A stretch of DNA of 30,615 nt, from assembly GCA_934216625.1 (NCBI GenBank), contig CAKQCC010000009.1, forward strand, positions 1 to 30,615, given 5' to 3'. Under the pieces are notes generated by a model that made no database searches, was not told the DNA's origin, and saw only the letters and a list, made by a program, of their open reading frames with translations. Positions 23,575 through 30,615 of the stretch are shown here, piece by piece. This DNA comes from an uncultured Lactobacillaceae bacterium. GTDB lineage: Bacteria; Bacillota; Bacilli; Lactobacillales; Lactobacillaceae. Every line of letters begins with the position of its first letter. The first letter of the stretch is position 1. The translations under genes were made by a program, and so were the position numbers.

Positions 23575-26500
23575 ATGGAATTCAATAAAAATGAATTTGC
23601 TAAAGTTAATGATCGAAAGGTCCTGCACAAGGTTAAAAAACAATGGTTAGTGATTAGTGTTGCGCTGCTCGGGATGCTCGGGATCGGTGCTAACGTCCAG
23701 GCTCATGCTAGTGTTCAGACTAATACTAACGCTAACGTTAATCAGACTAATCATTCCCAACTATCTTCCAATACATATTCAGCAAACGGTCGGACTGCTG
23801 GTCAAACTGCCCAGTCGCCCCGTCAGGTCTTACAGCAGGCTCACCAGCTCACCGGTAGTTTACTTCGCAATCAGGCTAGTCGTAACTATGCAGCTCATTT
23901 GAATTTACCGTTAAATTCAAATGAACAGAAACCCAAACCAGCTTCTAATTCTAATCGACGAGTTGGTGCCCAGTCACCCCGTCTAACAGCTTATAATAAC
24001 CCGAGCGGAATCGAAGCCACCGGTGTAATGGGTGAAAAAGATCATCAGCCTAATGGTGCTAAATATACGCTGTATCATGACGGGACTTTATACCTTCACG
24101 ACGGGGCTTTGATTTGTGACGGAACTGATTGGAATCACAACGCTATTTCGACTTCAACCAATTTAAATTCTGCAGAGATTAACGGAATTCGTTCACTAGC
24201 TTTAAGCGATGATCATTTGTTTAGCAATATTGGTGATTTTGCCTTCAGTAATTTACCTAATTTGCGAAGCGTCAAAAACGTTGGCAATTCCGGATTAAAC
24301 GTTCAAAGCCCGACTGGTCAAAATAACGTTTCTTTGAATGCTATGTTTTATAAGGATCTTCAGTTAACTAACATCAGTGCTTTAAGCACTTGGAATACTC
24401 ATAACGTCAAATTCATTGGAGATCTTTTTAGCAGCGATAAGTCGCTGTCTGACATTACCCCTTTGCAGAATTGGGACGTTAGTAATGTTGTGAACATGGC
24501 GTGTACTTTTGGATGTGCTAGTAATGTTTCTGGTAATATTATGAATGGTAATTATTTTGATTATCTTAACAAATATAGCGGTACCGCCATTCACAACGTC
24601 AACGCATTAAAGAACTGGCGAACTAGTCGCGTTAATAACATTGATGGAATGTTTCGTAGCTGTACTAAATTATCTAACATTAGTGGTTTGCAAAATTGGG
24701 ACGTTCATAACGTTAAGAGTATGGAAGACCTTTTCGGCGGCTCAGTATATAAAGGCAATAAGTTTTTTACTCCTGGTGATTATTTACTAACTGATTTGAA
24801 TCCACTTCGCAACTGGGACACCAGTCATGTGTCTAAAATGGCGTCTACGTTTGAAGGAACCGGAATTAAGAATACTGACGGCTTAAGTAACTGGAGTACT
24901 AATCAATTAACGACAATTAGTGGGGCTTTCTTTGGTGATAATAATTTAACTAACGTGAATGGTTTACGGAAGTGGTTTAACGGCCCAAACAGTAGATTAG
25001 ATAACTTAATAGCAGTTTTTACTAACGATCCTCAATTATCCGACATTAGTGGCTTAAGGGACTGGAACGTTAGTAACGTAGTTAACGGGGCTAATCGGTT
25101 GTTTGCTGGAGATTCTAGTTTATCTGATTTAAGTCCGCTCCGGAATTGGAACGTTGCCAATTTTAGTAAACGGGCTAAAAGTTTTACTAACGGAATGTAC
25201 GCAATGTTTGCCAAGACCGGTGTTTCGGATACGAGCCCGCTTCAGAATTGGAACTTAGGTGACACCTGTAGTCTGGGGGAAATGTTCGTATATGACCCGA
25301 ACTTAAAGAAAGTTAATTTGTCTAACTGGGACACCCGAAACGTTCGTTTTATTTCGTCTAATTTTAATCTTCCGAATCTTAAAGCATTTTTAGGAATGTT
25401 TAGTGCTAATAGTCCTCAAAAAGGATACGATTCAATTCAAGAAGTTGTTTTGGGCCCCCACGCTGATTTGTTTGAACGGAATTCTGAATTAGTTTTGGGT
25501 CCCGGCCCCCACGTTGGGCTCAAACAAGATTCTGAATTAGCTAACGATCCGGTTGCTAAAGTCGGCTGGGTATCCGTCAAGGGCTCGAATCAAGGCCAAT
25601 TAGTAACCAACGGTAAGTTGATGGCTGATAATACCTGGCAAGCCGTTCCCCAGATTTACCGTTATGATTATCAAGTTAACGGTCATTTGGTGCCGGGTGA
25701 GAATGATAATCAGCAATCCGATGCTGAGCGTCGGGAGACGATTCAGTCGGATGTCGGTGGTGATTTTCCTGGTTTTCCAGACCATTACGTCAGTGCGGGC
25801 TCAATCACTAAGTCTCAGCCGACTAAACAGACTTTCTGGTTTAACGGTCAAAAGATTACTGCTCCGTTGGTGACTTGTACCGTTCCCGTTAAACTTAGTA
25901 GTCAGAACCGAAATTCCGGAGTTCCGGTGTTCGGTGACCGTTTAATTGGTCACTTGCCGATTCCGGTTTACAGTGATCAGGGCACTAGCCAGCGAATCTC
26001 ACTCGGCAATTTGAACCTAACGTTTGATCACTTATTTAACCGGGGAACTAGTCCAACTTCAATCAGTGACGGCAAATCACTTCACGTCGGTGACCTTTAT
26101 CGCTTGGATTTGAGAAGCCCGTGGATGCAGAGCTACGTCAAGGCCCATCTCTTGAATAACGGACATCGGTACGTTGAAGATCCGTCATCAATTAATCAAT
26201 TGGTGAGTGATCGGGATCCGCAGTATTTGTACTTGGAATTAAATAATACTGGTCAAGCTAGTGATGACTATCTTAATCTATCAATGAGCGTTAGCAGCGC
26301 ACCGCTCTGGCAGGATCATCAGATTAATCCAGCAATTCTTGGGAGTATGAAACCCGTAGCTAAAGTTTACGGTAAAGTGATTAGAGACGGTCAATCAACT
26401 AACCAACGGGGTTATTTAATTCAGCAAATTAACTGGAGTCCGGTTACTAATTCCAAAAATCCGGTTAGTCTGAATTATAAGAATCAGGATCTGAAAACCG

Positions 26501-29500
26501 CTAAAGTTTATTATTTTAATCGGGATCGTGATTTAGTCGATGCCAATTCCAACGATAACAATCATCAGTTAATTATTAACGACGGCGCTAAAGCAGTCGG
26601 GACTTTCGGCCAAGTAGTTCGGTGGTTAGATGACGGCAACGGTCATTTAGCCGGTGAAGCAGTATCGGCTAGTGACGTTAATCAATATCAAGCCCCGCTG
26701 GAAACGTATGCCCAAACGGTTAATAACCACAGTGGCGGCAATTATCTCAATAATTTGGTTAACTTTAGCGATGCTTTAAGCCAATTTACGCCCGGCAATT
26801 ATCAAATTGATTATTCAGAATCAGGGTGGAATCGATACGTTAAGGATTCGAATCAAAACGCCGTCCTTTTTGAAAACGTAACCGGTCCCACTTCAAAATA
26901 TGATCGTGATTCATTTAAGAGCAGCGATTCAGAAAGCGTTAACGCACTTAGCCGCACTTCGCCTGATTTCCCGGCCGTTTCTGATGGCGGCCACGCCACC
27001 AGCCAAATCCAGTTTAAAGTGCCTGATGCTGGTGACACCGGGAGCCAAAGCAACGGTTTACAGAACAATCAAATTCGTAACGGTGACTCGGTAGTCGTAA
27101 TCCCGTTCTCAGATGAAGTTCCCGAAAGTGCGATTCCAACCGGTCGTCATTATTTGGTTCCGGTTAACATGGGAAACGAAATCCCGACGTCCCGTAACGA
27201 GTTCGAACGGGGAACGCTTGATGATCACCTTGGGTTAGTACCTGATGATCAAAACCACGGTAATTTAGAGTGGGTGAAAGCCCCCGAAACCGTTAATTTC
27301 GTGGGCTATGATCCAAAGACGGGTCAGAAGACCGGAATTTTAGGTCACCAAACTTATCAGCCGACTACTAAGGACGGGGATTACGTTGGTAAAAAATTCC
27401 TAATTAATTCCGACGCGATGATTCCGGCCGGAGTCAGGAGCCAGGGTTACACCGAATTGAACCCGATGATTGACGGGGTTCAGACCTTTAACGGCGAACA
27501 ATACTTTACTTGGACTGCCGGTGGTGGACAAGCCACCGTTTATGTTTCAAAAACCGGGATGGTTCCGCGTGACGGGGCCCCGGTTCCGAGTAACGTTAAA
27601 TCACTAGTGGCTGATTTCAAAATTGACGCGAACGTGATTGGTAACGATGGTGGAACGTCAATTCGTGCGGTTGACATTCCGGTTACCATTCATGTTCCAT
27701 TTAACGCTAAATTAGGAACAACTTATTACATTTCGTCTAGTGATACCCGTGACGTTCGTCGGGCAATCGTTAATTATCAATTGCAGAAAGGCTACATTGA
27801 TCACGATGGTCAGAAGAACGATTTGATTAGTGATTCAATCATGATTAGGCAGGGCACTCAGTTCCCGAAAATTGGTTACAAAATTACCGAAGATAGTCAT
27901 GATAATTATCACATCATCTCGGCGGATAATAACGAAACCCAGTACGCAGGTCAATTCATGTTTACGCCGTCTAAGGCGATTATTAATTACGCCGGAATGG
28001 TTTACGATCAGGACGCTAACGGAAAAACGGTTTTAAAGCGCAGCGGCGAACCAGTTGAATCGGTTTTGACCGAAGGCTATTACGGGATGCGAATCGACCC
28101 CGCCAACAATAACGATATTTTTAACTACTTCAATATTGACGGCTGGTCAATTAATCAGCTTCGCAATCAGCCGGGGCTTAAAATGAAACCGATTTATCTG
28201 GCTGGTTACGACAATAACTACAAGGTTCGAACCGGTGAACATCAAGACGTTAATTCCGGGTTATTTTACCTGAGTGAGTTGTACGGTAAATTTTACCACC
28301 CGAGTGACTATCCGGAAAAATGGTTATCTGATGCTCGACCGGCTGGGGTATCGCTATCATCACCGCGGTTTGGGCAGACTAGGCCCCAGCTTTCTAAAGT
28401 TGGGCTACTAGGATCTCAAAAATCCTCAACGTTAATTCCGGTCGGGGTTGCGAAAACGTTTAAAAACGTGCGTTCTGATGATCAATCTCAGCACCCGAAC
28501 CCGGTAATTCCGAACCGATCGGCGCACCGTTCAAACCATGCGCAACTAACTCCCGCTAATCAACCGACAACCAATCATTCCGTGAAGCATAACGACGGAA
28601 AAGCAACCATTCGTTACTATGATCCCGAATCTAATCAAACGGTTGATCAAATTCAGCTGGATGGTCAGAACGGGGTGGTTGTTGATCAAGCCAATTACGC
28701 TCGCTACTTACCGATTGGTTATTCCATCAGCAATGATTTTAATTCCCAGTCGGCTTATCAATACGGTTCCAAAAATCCGGTAATTAGCGTTCCGGTCGTT
28801 AAGCTGCGATCAAATTCTGATCACCGTCCAAATCATCAGCCTCAACCGAAGCAACCGGGTGGAAATGAATTTCAATCTAGTAATAATCAGAACCGGGTTC
28901 AACCCGCTAGTCAAGTTAATTCATTTTCTGATCATTCAGCTTCTCAACCCACCAGTTATCGTTCTAGTTCGGTAATTCCGGTTCGTCGGGATTCTTCAGC
29001 TGAAAACGATCGCAATTATCAATCCGCCAATTCTGGTTCTCAAATGGCTCGTTCGGCATCTTCTCGGCCGGTTTCTTCGTTGAATTCCGGTGACTTGAGT
29101 TCAGCAGCCAATTTAATTCAAACTTCAATTCAACGGGCCAGCCGAAGTTTAGCTTCTAATTTGGGTGAAAATCGTTCGGCACTGGCCAGTTTAGAATCCA
29201 GAATTCAGCAGGTTGCTGAGCGGTCGAACACTAGCCAGTCAAGTTTGAACGGGAATCGTCAGGATTACTCAACTGATGATCGATTTACCGCGGTGCCGAA
29301 CGGCCGTGGCTTTCGTTATTTGAAACTACTCGATTTCGGGCCGTCAGTTCAGCTTCACCGGTCACTTGATTTCTTTGGTAAGAGCGATCAAATCGTTAAT
29401 CAGTTTCAACCCAATGAACATTTGACGTTGAAAGTCCTGAAGACTTACCAGCGAGTTGTTAATGGCAAGGTTGGTTTTCGCTACCTGGTCCAAATTTTCG

Positions 29501-29811
29501 GAAGGCGGAATTCGTTCCCGGGGTACGTTACCGGAAATTCAAGCGATGTTGAACCTGCTTATTACGCTCCTAACCAAATGACCAATCAGCGTGATTTGAC
29601 GATTCAGGTTCGAAATTGGACCGGAATCGAAATTCATTCTTCACCCGTTGACTGGGGAGACCCGGGGACTTATCAGCATTATGTTAAGCATGGGCAAGAA
29701 CTCCACGTCCTCGGCTTAAATAAAGTCGGCGATCTTTACCGGTTTGCAATTAGGTACCGAGGATCGTTAGCTTACGTTACCGCTAACCGCAATTTTGTCC
29801 GGGTGATTTGA
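23575..29811 (+). CDS. Very large BspA-type leucine-rich-repeat (DUF285) surface protein
   Basis: A 2078-residue secreted protein. A degenerate KxYKxGKxW-type signal (KVLHKVKKQWLVISVALL, cleavage likely after AHA at 45) is followed by a Ser/Asn/Gln-rich region. Residues about 142-178 hold a beta segment common in BspA-like proteins, and 255-610 carry about eleven DUF285 repeats built on NWDxxNV with a following F. A long middle region (610-1670) has no clear family. A MucBP-like module lies near 1677-1745 (ATIRYYDPESNQTV, PIGYSI), then a Ser-rich stalk (about 1782-1902). Two related C-terminal SH3-like, DUF5776-resembling modules (about 1907-1995 and 2007-2078) end in YVTANRNFVRVI. There is no LPxTG sorting signal, so attachment is probably non-covalent. 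A role in adhesion is likely. Confidence 0.9.
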   Translation: MEFNKNEFAKVNDRKVLHKVKKQWLVISVALLGMLGIGANVQAHASVQTNTNANVNQTNHSQLSSNTYSANGRTAGQTAQSPRQVLQQAHQLTGSLLRNQASRNYAAHLNLPLNSNEQKPKPASNSNRRVGAQSPRLTAYNNPSGIEATGVMGEKDHQPNGAKYTLYHDGTLYLHDGALICDGTDWNHNAISTSTNLNSAEINGIRSLALSDDHLFSNIGDFAFSNLPNLRSVKNVGNSGLNVQSPTGQNNVSLNAMFYKDLQLTNISALSTWNTHNVKFIGDLFSSDKSLSDITPLQNWDVSNVVNMACTFGCASNVSGNIMNGNYFDYLNKYSGTAIHNVNALKNWRTSRVNNIDGMFRSCTKLSNISGLQNWDVHNVKSMEDLFGGSVYKGNKFFTPGDYLLTDLNPLRNWDTSHVSKMASTFEGTGIKNTDGLSNWSTNQLTTISGAFFGDNNLTNVNGLRKWFNGPNSRLDNLIAVFTNDPQLSDISGLRDWNVSNVVNGANRLFAGDSSLSDLSPLRNWNVANFSKRAKSFTNGMYAMFAKTGVSDTSPLQNWNLGDTCSLGEMFVYDPNLKKVNLSNWDTRNVRFISSNFNLPNLKAFLGMFSANSPQKGYDSIQEVVLGPHADLFERNSELVLGPGPHVGLKQDSELANDPVAKVGWVSVKGSNQGQLVTNGKLMADNTWQAVPQIYRYDYQVNGHLVPGENDNQQSDAERRETIQSDVGGDFPGFPDHYVSAGSITKSQPTKQTFWFNGQKITAPLVTCTVPVKLSSQNRNSGVPVFGDRLIGHLPIPVYSDQGTSQRISLGNLNLTFDHLFNRGTSPTSISDGKSLHVGDLYRLDLRSPWMQSYVKAHLLNNGHRYVEDPSSINQLVSDRDPQYLYLELNNTGQASDDYLNLSMSVSSAPLWQDHQINPAILGSMKPVAKVYGKVIRDGQSTNQRGYLIQQINWSPVTNSKNPVSLNYKNQDLKTAKVYYFNRDRDLVDANSNDNNHQLIINDGAKAVGTFGQVVRWLDDGNGHLAGEAVSASDVNQYQAPLETYAQTVNNHSGGNYLNNLVNFSDALSQFTPGNYQIDYSESGWNRYVKDSNQNAVLFENVTGPTSKYDRDSFKSSDSESVNALSRTSPDFPAVSDGGHATSQIQFKVPDAGDTGSQSNGLQNNQIRNGDSVVVIPFSDEVPESAIPTGRHYLVPVNMGNEIPTSRNEFERGTLDDHLGLVPDDQNHGNLEWVKAPETVNFVGYDPKTGQKTGILGHQTYQPTTKDGDYVGKKFLINSDAMIPAGVRSQGYTELNPMIDGVQTFNGEQYFTWTAGGGQATVYVSKTGMVPRDGAPVPSNVKSLVADFKIDANVIGNDGGTSIRAVDIPVTIHVPFNAKLGTTYYISSSDTRDVRRAIVNYQLQKGYIDHDGQKNDLISDSIMIRQGTQFPKIGYKITEDSHDNYHIISADNNETQYAGQFMFTPSKAIINYAGMVYDQDANGKTVLKRSGEPVESVLTEGYYGMRIDPANNNDIFNYFNIDGWSINQLRNQPGLKMKPIYLAGYDNNYKVRTGEHQDVNSGLFYLSELYGKFYHPSDYPEKWLSDARPAGVSLSSPRFGQTRPQLSKVGLLGSQKSSTLIPVGVAKTFKNVRSDDQSQHPNPVIPNRSAHRSNHAQLTPANQPTTNHSVKHNDGKATIRYYDPESNQTVDQIQLDGQNGVVVDQANYARYLPIGYSISNDFNSQSAYQYGSKNPVISVPVVKLRSNSDHRPNHQPQPKQPGGNEFQSSNNQNRVQPASQVNSFSDHSASQPTSYRSSSVIPVRRDSSAENDRNYQSANSGSQMARSASSRPVSSLNSGDLSSAANLIQTSIQRASRSLASNLGENRSALASLESRIQQVAERSNTSQSSLNGNRQDYSTDDRFTAVPNGRGFRYLKLLDFGPSVQLHRSLDFFGKSDQIVNQFQPNEHLTLKVLKTYQRVVNGKVGFRYLVQIFGRRNSFPGYVTGNSSDVEPAYYAPNQMTNQRDLTIQVRNWTGIEIHSSPVDWGDPGTYQHYVKHGQELHVLGLNKVGDLYRFAIRYRGSLAYVTANRNFVRVI
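24340..25400 (+). repeat. Degenerate DUF285 leucine-rich repeats inside the surface protein gene
   Basis: About eleven copies of a 22-45-codon unit centred on (N/T/D)W(D/N)xxxV. Examples are STWNTHNV, QNWDVSNV, KNWRTSRV, QNWDVHNV, RNWDTSHV, SNWSTNQL, RDWNVSNV, RNWNVANF, QNWNLGDT and SNWDTRNV. Spacing is irregular, and the copies are diverged at DNA level. Confidence 0.8.
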
Positions 29812-29819
29812 TTAAGCCT

Positions 29820-29849
29820 TTGTTATCGGAAATTAATTAATGATATAAT
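29820..29849 (+). promoter_or_regulatory. Promoter of the Ser-rich protein gene
   Basis: A -35-like TTGTTA (29820-29825) lies 18 bases from a -10 TATAAT (29844-29849) with the extended TG (TGATATAAT). A second TATAAT (29859-29864) lies inside the following inverted repeat. Confidence 0.7.
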
Positions 29850-29870
29850 AAGATTAGATATAATCTTATT
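29847..29870 (+). promoter_or_regulatory. Perfect 10-bp inverted repeat between the promoter and start codon of the Ser-rich gene
   Basis: AATAAGATTA (29847-29856) and TAATCTTATT (29861-29870) are exact inverted repeats around GATA. The left arm overlaps the -10 by three bases, and the right arm ends one base before the ATG at 29872. It could be a repressor operator or an mRNA hairpin that hides the start. Confidence 0.6.
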
Positions 29871-29871
29871 T

Positions 29872-30516
29872 ATGAAAGAAAGTCTTATTATTTTCGGCAA
29901 GAATAAAAACAAAAAGCGCGAACTTCAGTCCAGTAGTGAAATGATGGAAAATCGTTCCACCGCCAATAATTTTTCACAATCAGCTAGTCACGCTGATAAC
30001 GCCATTGATTTAAACCAAATTGAAATTCAGGAATCCGAAGCAATCAAAAGCGTTGCTGACTCGGTTTTGGCTCAAACCAGTGAATCGATCAGTAGGAGTG
30101 CTTTAAGTGATGAATCAAGCCTGAGCAGTAGTGTTCAGTCCATGATTAGTAACGCTTCAAGCATTTCGGCTCGGTTGAGCCAGACGGCCGTTCGGGAAAT
30201 GAATTCAGCTCGTTATGCTTACAGCAGTGCGATTGATTCGGCCAGTGTATCAATGAGCAACAGTTTCAATTCTGCCGAAGTTTCGTTGCTGTCGGCCCGG
30301 AACAGTGCCATTCATAGTGCCAATGTTGCGGCGAGTGAAGCCACGATGAAGGCAATTCAGATGACCCAATATTCGCCGAGCAGCAGTAGTTCGGAATCGA
30401 GTTCTTCTGAGCAGGTCACCGAAAATTCGGCTAATTTAGATAATGAGGATGAATTCTCGTTTTCAGCTGATTCCGGAATGGATAATCAGCCGAATGATCC
30501 TCGAGACGCCGATTAA
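29872..30516 (+). CDS. Ser-rich helical protein without visible secretion signal, unknown function
   Basis: A 214-residue protein in which about one residue in four is Ser. The first 20 residues are basic (FGKNKNKKREL) without a hydrophobic core, so no signal peptide or membrane segment is seen. Residues about 55-165 are rich in Ser and Ala with regularly spaced Ile/Val/Leu/Met, suggesting a long amphipathic helix or coiled coil. A poly-Ser stretch near 168-179 is followed by an acidic Asp/Asn/Glu tail. There is no ribosome site before ATG 29872, and the 5' UTR would be only about 16 bases. The composition resembles the Ser-rich stalk of the neighbouring surface protein, but no sequence kinship is claimed. 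An internal start at M24/M25 is possible but has no ribosome site either. Confidence 0.7.
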   Translation: MKESLIIFGKNKNKKRELQSSSEMMENRSTANNFSQSASHADNAIDLNQIEIQESEAIKSVADSVLAQTSESISRSALSDESSLSSSVQSMISNASSISARLSQTAVREMNSARYAYSSAIDSASVSMSNSFNSAEVSLLSARNSAIHSANVAASEATMKAIQMTQYSPSSSSSESSSSEQVTENSANLDNEDEFSFSADSGMDNQPNDPRDAD

Positions 30517-30540
30517 TTAATTAAAATCAATTAATAATTG

Positions 30541-30576
30541 CTCACCGGTTAGTTTATGATTGGTGGGTTCTTTTTG
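30541..30576 (+). terminator. Rho-independent terminator after the Ser-rich gene
   Basis: CTCACCGGTTA (30541-30551) pairs along its length, including G-T pairs, with TGATTGGTGGG (30557-30567) around GTTTA, followed by TTCTTTTT. Confidence 0.88.
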
Positions 30577-30603
30577 TAATTAACTTGAAATTGAGATGGT
30601 TTT

Positions 30604-30615
30604 ATGAAACAACAG
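30604..30615 (+). CDS. Possible start of the next gene, cut by the window end
   Basis: An ATG at 30604 lies four bases after GAGATGG, which could be a ribosome site, and follows the terminator of the Ser-rich gene. Only four codons are visible, so nothing can be said about the product. Confidence 0.25.

Noticed and set aside
24340..25400. CRISPR-like or tandem DNA repeat
   Set aside because: The periodic signal is at protein level (NWD-type repeats), with diverged DNA and irregular spacing.
26853..27094. Open frames on both strands inside the surface protein gene
   Set aside because: No start context or motif is seen; the long reading frame on the + strand explains the sequence.
29812..29871. 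A hidden signal peptide or frameshifted N-terminus before the Ser-rich gene
   Set aside because: The short interval is AT-rich promoter sequence and encodes no hydrophobic segment in any frame.

Overview
The window reads as a chromosomal segment of a Gram-positive, low-to-moderate GC lactic acid bacterium of the Lactobacillaceae, judged from gene families and order. All genes lie on the + strand and are tightly packed. Two syntenic blocks common in lactobacilli appear: mreD-minC-minD / rodZ-pgsA-cinA-recA-rny / mutS-mutL-ruvA-ruvB / yajC, and alaS (with a T-box leader)-ruvX-DUF1292. These are followed by an accessory region of surface and membrane genes. Several signs point to a fast-evolving or streamlined lineage: genes usually present inside these blocks are missing (ireB between alaS and ruvX; queA and tgt between ruvB and yajC), CinA has lost its N-terminal domain, and RNase Y has lost its HD-domain catalytic residues.

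Layout. 1-1840: cell shape and division-site genes (the end of mreD, minC, minD). 1890-5259: rodZ, pgsA, a shortened cinA and recA, closed by a terminator. 5299-6983: rny with its own promoter, a 5'-UTR hairpin and a terminator. 7018-13255: DNA repair and recombination (mutS, mutL, ruvA, ruvB). 13311-16014: yajC, an NrnA-like DHH phosphoesterase and a CshB-like DEAD-box helicase. 16016-19703: promoter, alanine T-box, alaS, ruvX, DUF1292 gene, terminator. 19731-21153: an aldo/keto reductase and a DJ-1/PfpI protein, then a terminator. 21164-23498: a promoter and three genes that look like one operon: a processive GT2 glycosyltransferase, a 59-residue membrane protein and a tail-anchored protein I do not recognise. 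23524-29811: a 2078-residue secreted BspA/DUF285 leucine-rich-repeat surface protein. 29820-30576: a Ser-rich protein with no visible secretion signal, expressed from a promoter overlapped by a perfect 10-bp inverted repeat, then a terminator.

How the parts fit. MreD, RodZ, MinC and MinD act on cell shape and septum placement. PgsA makes anionic phospholipid. RecA, MutSL, RuvAB and RuvX are DNA repair and recombination proteins. RNase Y, NrnA and the DEAD-box helicase all belong to RNA decay, which makes the apparent loss of the RNase Y active site the most striking observation here. The 3' third looks like an envelope or adhesion locus: a candidate membrane polysaccharide synthase with two uncharacterised partners, next to a very large surface protein and a Ser-rich protein. 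That three-gene synthase module is the best candidate in this window for an undescribed system. No tRNA, rRNA, CRISPR array, insertion sequence or prophage gene was seen, and no gene-free stretch exceeds about 260 bases.
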